9,739 bases of DNA from CAYRXE01 sp964428205. Lineage in GTDB: Bacteria > Patescibacteriota > Gracilibacteria > Peribacterales > Peribacteraceae. The stretch lies in assembly GCA_964428205.1 (NCBI GenBank), contig CAYRXE010000038.1:1-9739 (forward strand). The letters are read 5' to 3'. Below, piece by piece: positions 5,889 through 9,739 of the stretch. The notes below the pieces were generated by a model, which saw only the letters and a list, made by a program, of their open reading frames with translations, ran no database searches and was not told the origin of the DNA. Position 1 is the first letter of the stretch, and the number at the start of each line of letters is the position of its first letter. The translations under genes were made by a program, and so were the position numbers.

Positions 5889-6164
5889 TTAACGAACAGC
5901 GTCCTTCAATGTCTTTCCAGCCTTGAAGGATGGGACCTTCATCGCAGGGATGGAGATCTTCTGGCTCGGGTTGCGTGGGTTCACGCCCATACGAGCAGCG
6001 CGGTTAGAAAGCTTGAACGTTCCGAAACCAGTGATGGTGACGGGTGTTCCCTTCTTGAGGTTCTTTACCACAAGATTGATGATTGCCTGCAGCGAGTCGC
6101 CAGCAGCACGCTTCGTGATTCCTGCTGCATCTGCGATTGCCGCAATGAGGTCCTGCTTGGACAT
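5889..6164 (-). CDS. hup: HU-family DNA-binding protein
   Basis: A 91-residue nucleoid protein of the HU/IHF family. It bends and compacts DNA as a dimer. The N-terminal helices (MSKQDLIAAIADAAGITKRA) form the dimer core. GFGTF at 46-50 and the arm sequence RAARMGVNPRNPSQKI (55-70) correspond to the beta-ribbon that grips the minor groove, including the conserved NPRNPSQKI proline that intercalates. The ending VPSFKAGKTLKDAV is the usual HU C-terminus, and length is normal. The start ATG 6164 fits the family exactly; an in-frame upstream extension has no family similarity. A TACCCT box lies 13 bases upstream, and a long leader with a nested inverted repeat lies further up. It ends in a strong terminator, so it is a single-gene unit. 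HU cannot be told from an IHF-like paralogue here, but HU is the simpler call. Confidence 0.95.
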   Translation of the reverse strand: MSKQDLIAAIADAAGITKRAAGDSLQAIINLVVKNLKKGTPVTITGFGTFKLSNRAARMGVNPRNPSQKISIPAMKVPSFKAGKTLKDAVR

Positions 6165-6177
6165 AGCGGTAGGGGGA

Positions 6178-6183
6178 AGGGTA
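6178..6183 (-). promoter_or_regulatory. Possible proximal -10 box of the HU gene
   Basis: TACCCT on the minus strand lies 13 bases before the HU start and would give a leader of about seven bases. The same hexamer precedes recJ and topA. A -35 is weak (TTTAGA at 15 bases). The upstream alternative at 6257-6285 may be the main promoter instead. Confidence 0.35.
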
Positions 6184-6218
6184 ATAAGACATTGGCATTC
6201 TAAAGCCACAAAATCGGC

Positions 6219-6254
6219 CTGCAAGCGTCGTCAAACGACGTTTTTGGCTTGCAG
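6219..6254. repeat. Nested inverted repeat upstream of the HU gene
   Basis: The outer arms CTGCAAGC (6219-6226) and GCTTGCAG (6247-6254) are perfect 8-base inverted repeats. Inside them CGTCGT (6226-6231) and ACGACG (6235-6240) form a perfect 6-bp stem with a CAA loop, followed on the plus strand by five T. The position between divergent hup and topA suggests an operator or a structured leader. The plus-strand reading also resembles a short terminator, although no plus-strand gene precedes it. Confidence 0.7.
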
Positions 6255-6256
6255 AA

Positions 6257-6285
6257 GTCATATTTGCTTTACAATGGCTTACCAA
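6257..6285 (-). promoter_or_regulatory. Possible distal promoter of the HU gene
   Basis: On the minus strand, TTGGTA (6280-6285) and TATGAC (6257-6262) are exactly 17 bases apart, each matching consensus at four of six positions. A transcript from here would begin near 6250, include the inner inverted-repeat stem, and have a leader of about 86 bases before the HU start. Confidence 0.35.
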
Positions 6286-6462
6286 GGCCAAAAAGATTGA
6301 ATACAAAGACTGCTCGTTACGGAGCCAAAATGTCCGCTTTGGCATGCGAAAAACTGCAACTTCGGACCGTCAAGACTCCTCATCGACCTCTTTTTGCCCT
6401 CCGCACCGCTCCATTTTAGATCATCACTTTTCGCCGTGCGCTCAGGAGAAATCGTCACATGT

Positions 6463-6491
6463 TTGACACAACACAGTTCCGTTCCTACCCT
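6463..6491 (+). promoter_or_regulatory. Promoter of topA
   Basis: A perfect -35 TTGACA (6463-6468), a 17-base spacer and TACCCT (6486-6491). The predicted transcript begins near 6498, about 27 bases before the ATG at 6525. The leader is pyrimidine-rich and has no Shine-Dalgarno sequence. This places the earlier in-frame ATG at 6459 upstream of the promoter. Confidence 0.72.
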
Positions 6492-6524
6492 CCTTGTCAT
6501 TGTCCGCTCCACCTTTTCCTTGTC

Positions 6525-8888
6525 ATGAGCACACATCTCGTCATCGTCGAAAGCCCCACGAAGGCCAAAACCATTAAGCGCTTTTTGGGAAAGGACTACA
6601 TTGTGGAAGCGAGCATGGGTCACGTGCGCGATCTTCCTTCCAGCACACTTGCCGTGGATGTCGATAACGATTTCACGGTGGAGTACGAAGTGCCGGAAGA
6701 AAAAGCTGCAGTGGTGAAGAGGCTCAAGGCCGCACTCAAAGAAGCTGATGACTTGTGGATCGCGACTGATGAAGACCGCGAGGGAGAAGCGATTGGTTGG
6801 CACCTCACGCAAGTGCTCAAGCAAAAGCCAGAGGATACGAAGCGCATTGTGTTCCACGAAATTACCGACTCAGCCATCAAAGCTGCCGTCGAAAACCCTC
6901 GCACGCTCGATATGAAGCTCGTCGATGCGCAGCATGCACGCCGCGTATTGGACCGTTTGGTGGGTTATACCCTCTCCCCTTTCTTGTGGAAGAAGGTGTA
7001 CCGCGGACTCAGTGCCGGTCGTGTGCAGTCTGTTGCCGTGCGCATTATCGTAGATCGCGAGCGCGAAATTAAAGCGTTCGTACCGGAGGAGTACTGGTCC
7101 CTCACGGCGGAATTGGAGACGGCAAAAAAGGAAACCTTCACCGCAGCACTCTCGCGTAAGGACGGAGAAAAGTTTGTGCCGGTGAGCAAAGAAGAGAGTG
7201 ATCAGGTTCTCAAAGATCTCGAGAATGCTTCATATGAAGTGGCGAAGATTGATGAGAAAGAACTCAAGCGCAATCCCCCAGCTCCATTCACCACATCTAC
7301 TCTCCAGCAGGAAGCTGCACGCAAGCTTGGCTTCTCGGTAAAGCAGACGATGGTGATCGCGCAGCAGTTGTACGAAGGTGTGTCGCTTGGTAAAGGCGAA
7401 GGCATGATGGGTCTCATCACGTACATGCGTACCGACTCGGTAAACCTGAGTGAGAAGGCTCTGAGTGATGCAAAGCAGGTCATCCAAGAGCACTACGGAC
7501 GCGAGTACGTCCTTAGCGAACCTCGCAAGTACAAGACGAAAAGTAAGGGTGCGCAGGAAGCACACGAAGCGATTCGCCCAACAGAACTTTCTCGCATTCC
7601 GGCATCTCTCGCAGACGTATTGGATCACCAGCAGCTCAAGCTCTACACGCTCATTTGGAACCGCACGATGGCAACACAGATGCCACCGGCAGAACTCAAG
7701 CGCGTTGGTGCCGATATCAAAGCAGATAAGTACGAGTTCCGCGCCACCGGTCAGACCGTCACGTTCGATGGTTACTTCAGGGTCTACCAAGAAGGTCGCG
7801 ACGAGAACGATGCGAAGAAAGAAGATGACGTCGACGATGGCGACAAGTTGCTTCCACCACTCGCTGTTGGTGATGCACTCACACTCGATGAGCTCCTCCC
7901 AGAGCAGCACTTCACCAAGCCACCTGCCCGCTACACCGAAGCAAGTCTTGTGAAGAAGCTCGAAGAAGAAGGCATCGGTCGTCCGAGCACCTACGCTCCT
8001 ACGATCTCGACTGTGATCACGCGTGGATACATTCGCAAAGATGGTAAGCAGCTCATTCCAGAGGACGTTGCCTTCACGGTCACAGACCTCCTCACAGAGC
8101 ACTTCCCAGACATCACGGACCTCGCGTTTACGGCCACCATGGAGCAAACGCTCGATGATATCGCCGAAGGCGAGATGAAGTCTGGAGCGTTCCTTGGGCA
8201 CTTCTACGGACCATTCAAAGAGCTCGTGGATCAGAAGACGAAGGACCTGAGCAAGAAGGATATTTTGAAGGAGAGAATCCTTGGTGATGATCCAGAAACA
8301 AAGCAGCCGGTTGTTGTACGCACAGGACGTTTTGGTCCGTACGTGCAGCTCGGCCGCCCTGAGGATCAGCCAAAGGAGAAGAAGAAAGAGAAGCGCGTGA
8401 AGCTCAAGAGTGCATCCCTCCCTAAGGGTGTCTCCCTCGATGATGTCACGTTGGAACAGGCACTCTCGCTCCTCGCCTTCCCAAAGACGCTTGGCGAGAT
8501 CAACGGTGAACCACTCGTCGCAGCATTCGGTCGCTTTGGCCCGTACATGAAGGCCGGAGAAACATCGGTGTCGCTCGGTAACGAAGACCTACTCACGCTC
8601 ACGTACGAGCGCGCAGTGGAGCTCTTTACCACGGCCAAGGAACGCAAGGCAGCAGCAGCCATGCCACTCAAGACGTTCGAGGCAGATCCAAACTCTGGAG
8701 GCTTGGTGCAGATCAAGACTGGTCGCTTTGGACCCTACGTCACCGACGGCAAAACGAATGCGTCTCTTGGTAAGAAGTTCGCACCCGAAACCATCACCTT
8801 CGACGAAGCCGTAGCGCTCCTCAAAAAGAAGCGCGAAGCTCCTCCGAGTAAGTGGGGCAAAGGAAAGTTCGCGAAGAAGAAGGCTTAG
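6525..8888 (+). CDS. topA: DNA topoisomerase I (type IA)
   Basis: A 787-residue enzyme that relaxes negative supercoils by cutting one strand through a 5'-phosphotyrosine. The Toprim domain begins at HLVIVESPTKAKTIKRFLG (catalytic Glu9) and includes TDEDREGEAIGWH, giving the metal-binding acids Asp82, Asp84 and Glu86. The strand-binding RGLSAGRVQSVAVRIIVDRE segment lies at about 160-179. The active-site tyrosine is Tyr300 in GLITYMRTDSVNLS, and EEEGIGRPSTYAPTIS follows later. The C-terminus has no Cys4 zinc fingers; instead it has three GRFGPY-type repeats at about 600, 668 and 732, as in Toprim C-terminal repeat proteins, and a Lys-rich tail ending AKKKA. The start was set at MSTHLVIVES because the family begins there and the 22-residue upstream extension is promoter DNA. 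The TAG stop overlaps the stop codon of the convergent 8885-9541 gene by four bases in total. Confidence 0.98.
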   Translation: MSTHLVIVESPTKAKTIKRFLGKDYIVEASMGHVRDLPSSTLAVDVDNDFTVEYEVPEEKAAVVKRLKAALKEADDLWIATDEDREGEAIGWHLTQVLKQKPEDTKRIVFHEITDSAIKAAVENPRTLDMKLVDAQHARRVLDRLVGYTLSPFLWKKVYRGLSAGRVQSVAVRIIVDREREIKAFVPEEYWSLTAELETAKKETFTAALSRKDGEKFVPVSKEESDQVLKDLENASYEVAKIDEKELKRNPPAPFTTSTLQQEAARKLGFSVKQTMVIAQQLYEGVSLGKGEGMMGLITYMRTDSVNLSEKALSDAKQVIQEHYGREYVLSEPRKYKTKSKGAQEAHEAIRPTELSRIPASLADVLDHQQLKLYTLIWNRTMATQMPPAELKRVGADIKADKYEFRATGQTVTFDGYFRVYQEGRDENDAKKEDDVDDGDKLLPPLAVGDALTLDELLPEQHFTKPPARYTEASLVKKLEEEGIGRPSTYAPTISTVITRGYIRKDGKQLIPEDVAFTVTDLLTEHFPDITDLAFTATMEQTLDDIAEGEMKSGAFLGHFYGPFKELVDQKTKDLSKKDILKERILGDDPETKQPVVVRTGRFGPYVQLGRPEDQPKEKKKEKRVKLKSASLPKGVSLDDVTLEQALSLLAFPKTLGEINGEPLVAAFGRFGPYMKAGETSVSLGNEDLLTLTYERAVELFTTAKERKAAAAMPLKTFEADPNSGGLVQIKTGRFGPYVTDGKTNASLGKKFAPETITFDEAVALLKKKREAPPSKWGKGKFAKKKA

Positions 8889-9541
8889 TCTTCGAGAAGA
8901 TCCTGGACCCTCTGGTGCGTAGAACGTTGCACAGAACCAGTGTTGTCTTGTGATTCTTGCTTGATTACAGCGAGAGCTCTCTGTTGGTCGTAATCACCTG
9001 TATACAGCGTGCGCACAGCGATGCCACTGTCGTCGTTTACATCGGTCATCACGCCCGCGTCGCTTGCGATGTCATCCAGTGTGGAACAGAGAATGACGGA
9101 CTTTGAACGCGCGTCTTCTGTAATTTCTTGCGTGAGGCCTTGCTTCACTTCGGTTAAGTCACTCGTCCAATAGTATTCAGGCTTTGGTGTATCCGAGGGT
9201 TGTGTGACGCGGAAGTACATCACGTACGCTGGGTCGATTCCCATGTTGCGCAACTCTTCGGTGTCCACTCGCTGGCCTCTTTCTTCTCTGCGGGTTCGAC
9301 CATCTGCGTGTTGAGTCTGCGGAAGCGTTACTTCTTCTTTCAAAAACTTTCTTTTATCGGCCTCGGCAAAGCGACTCGTGTGTTCGAGGTAGAGAGCGAG
9401 TACCTCTGGCTGTTTGATATGTGCAGGGAGAGCGTTGAGAAGCTTAGGGTCATCCAGCATTTCGTAGACCATAGGATGCACGTCTGTTTTGCAAAGGCTC
9501 AGTGCTGCTTCCAAGGCGTTATTTTGGTGGATTTCGGACAT
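8885..9541 (-). CDS. Unknown 218-residue cytoplasmic protein
   Basis: I do not recognise this family. It begins MSEIHQNNALEAALSLCKTD. The N-terminal half is helical (HPMVYEMLDDPKLLNALPAH, then KQPEVLALYLEHTSRFAEAD), followed by a very charged segment (RTRREERGQRVDTEELRN). The C-terminal half is mixed (PAYVMYFRVTQ, PEYYWTSDLTEVKQGL, SVILCSTLDDIAS, then Asp-rich). No signal peptide or membrane span is visible. Asp and Glu are frequent. The start ATG 9541 lies exactly six bases past a perfect TATAAT box, so a leaderless mRNA is predicted; the in-frame ATG at 9580 is upstream of that box and has no support. The gene converges on topA with overlapping stop codons (TAA and TAG). That it is real is supported by its length, the fixed promoter spacing and the tail-to-tail arrangement. 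Function cannot be inferred. Confidence 0.78.
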   Translation of the reverse strand: MSEIHQNNALEAALSLCKTDVHPMVYEMLDDPKLLNALPAHIKQPEVLALYLEHTSRFAEADKRKFLKEEVTLPQTQHADGRTRREERGQRVDTEELRNMGIDPAYVMYFRVTQPSDTPKPEYYWTSDLTEVKQGLTQEITEDARSKSVILCSTLDDIASDAGVMTDVNDDSGIAVRTLYTGDYDQQRALAVIKQESQDNTGSVQRSTHQRVQDLLED

Positions 9542-9547
9542 CAAGAC

Positions 9548-9553
9548 ATTATA
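9548..9553 (-). promoter_or_regulatory. Consensus -10 box of the 8885-9541 gene
   Basis: The minus strand reads TATAAT, a perfect -10 hexamer, followed by six bases (GTCTTG) and the ATG at 9541. No good -35 lies 16-18 bases upstream. The predicted transcription start is the A of the start codon. Confidence 0.62.
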
Positions 9554-9593
9554 GCGAAAAAGGCAGTAGGCCGCTATCATCCGCTGGCCCCTT

Positions 9594-9611
9594 AGGCGCG
9601 TAGCTCAGCTG
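9594..9611 (+). repeat. 18-base direct repeat, copy 1 (tRNA-Trp 5' end)
   Basis: Identical to 9686-9703, 92 bases downstream. It covers the 5' acceptor strand and the first part of the D arm of tRNA-Trp. Confidence 0.95.
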
Positions 9612-9630
9612 CCTAGCCCGCAGAGCGGGC
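9594..9630 (+). pseudogene. tRNA-like 5' fragment repeating the start of tRNA-Trp
   Basis: The first 18 bases (9594-9611, AGGCGCGTAGCTCAGCTG) are identical to the first 18 bases of tRNA-Trp at 9686-9703. After that the sequences diverge. A GAGC at 9623-9626 could still close a D-stem with GCTC (9603-9606), but the loop would be 16 bases. A strong hairpin GCCCGC-AGA-GCGGGC (9616-9630) competes with it. No anticodon arm, T arm or matching 3' acceptor strand follows. It is most likely a tRNA relic, a regulatory duplication or an assembly artefact rather than a working tRNA. Confidence 0.5.
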
Positions 9631-9685
9631 GTGATAAAACAGAAAGCTCGGTCCTCAAGGGTTCCTTACAGCATCGTTCGTATAT

Positions 9686-9739
9686 AGGCGCGTAGCTCAG
9701 CTGGTAGAGCACAGGTCTCCAAAACCTGGGGTCGCAGGT
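9686..9739 (+). tRNA. tRNA-Trp (anticodon CCA), 3' end beyond the window
   Basis: The visible 54 bases include the 5' acceptor strand AGGCGCG, the linker TA, the D arm GCTC-AGCTGGTA-GAGC, and an anticodon arm with a perfect 5-bp stem (CAGGT 9712-9716 and ACCTG 9724-9728). The loop CTCCAAA places anticodon CCA at 9719-9721, which reads UGG for tryptophan. The variable region and the first bases of the T arm (GCAGGT) are present; the rest of the T arm and the 3' acceptor strand lie outside. In many bacteria tRNA-Trp precedes secE-nusG-rplK, which may follow here but cannot be seen. Confidence 0.95.

Larger units (their letters stand above)
6165..6524. other. 360-bp divergent non-coding region between hup and topA
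   Basis: No gene is supported here. Besides the nested inverted repeat and the promoters listed separately, it holds a 6-bp hairpin (GCCAAA 6324-6329 and TTTGGC 6338-6343) without a T tract. The stretch from about 6290 to 6460 shows no recognisable signal. It is the longest non-coding interval in the window, and the open frames crossing it are out-of-frame extensions of hup or antisense to topA. Confidence 0.7.

Noticed and set aside
6459..6524. N-terminal 22-residue extension of TopA
   Set aside because: It overlaps a TTGACA-17-TACCCT promoter and has no family similarity; TopA proteins start close to the VIVESPTKAK motif.
7230..8201. 323-residue open frame on the minus strand
   Set aside because: It is antisense to the conserved core of topA, has an unnatural Cys/Phe/His-rich composition and no promoter; it is a shadow of topA codon use.
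8886..8900. TCTTC-GA-GAAGA as a topA terminator
   Set aside because: The stem is five bases with a two-base loop and no T tract follows.
9594..9685. A second functional tRNA upstream of tRNA-Trp
   Set aside because: Only the 5' acceptor strand and D-arm start are present. There is no anticodon arm, T arm or complementary 3' acceptor strand.
1..9739. CRISPR array, insertion sequence, prophage or defence genes
   Set aside because: No regularly spaced repeats, transposase, integrase or nuclease-effector motifs were seen on either strand.

Overview
This 9.7-kb bacterial window carries mostly core information-processing genes (recJ, dnaJ, khpB/jag, an HU gene, topA, tRNA-Trp), mixed with five genes I cannot name by family, two of which encode exported proteins. 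All intact genes read through with the standard code: UGA never appears inside a gene and closes recJ, so this is not a UGA-recoding lineage such as Gracilibacteria or Absconditabacteria. A run of exactly 100 N inside recJ marks a scaffolded draft or metagenome assembly. Very short leaders, small intergenic spaces, a secreted protein with thrombospondin-type-3-like acidic repeats, and a TopA ending in FGPY repeats instead of zinc fingers would fit a Patescibacteria/CPR genome of moderate GC (Peregrinibacteria/Peribacteria-like). That placement is an inference from style, not from a marker phylogeny.

Layout, left to right. 1-194 (-): the N-terminal part of an unknown protein, with a good promoter. 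277-1767 (-): recJ, broken by the assembly gap. 1835-1856: a hairpin terminator that separates recJ from two exported-protein genes on the same strand: 1884-2426 (signal peptide, LAPTG-like C-terminal sorting signal) and 2455-3498 (signal peptide, Asp-rich calcium-binding-type repeats). A 68-bp divergent promoter region leads into dnaJ (3567-4640, +). DnaJ converges on khpB/jag (4713-5255, -), which follows a Cys/His-containing helical protein (5301-5801, -). A strong terminator lies downstream of the HU gene (5889-6164, -). A 360-bp non-coding stretch with a nested inverted repeat separates HU from divergent topA (6525-8888, +). TopA overlaps the stop codon of an unknown 218-residue gene (8885-9541, -). 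The right edge holds a 5'-tRNA-like fragment and the start of tRNA-Trp(CCA).

The most notable signal is at the DNA level. Most genes have a recognisable -10 box almost touching the start codon. In three genes (recJ, 1884-2426, 8885-9541) exactly six bases separate the -10 hexamer from a start codon, so the predicted transcript begins at the start codon (leaderless). Several other leaders would be only a few bases, and no gene has a convincing, transcribed Shine-Dalgarno site. Four housekeeping genes (recJ, dnaJ, hup, topA) share a TACC(C/A)T -10 box, while the exported and unknown genes use TATACT/TATAAT-type boxes. Several longest-ORF starts (topA, dnaJ, both exported genes, the 218-residue gene) run back across these promoters, and I moved those starts downstream.

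Functionally, RecJ, TopA and HU serve DNA repair and topology, DnaJ serves protein folding, and KhpB serves RNA binding. The two exported genes look like a small cell-surface unit. I see no CRISPR array, insertion sequence, prophage or defence system.
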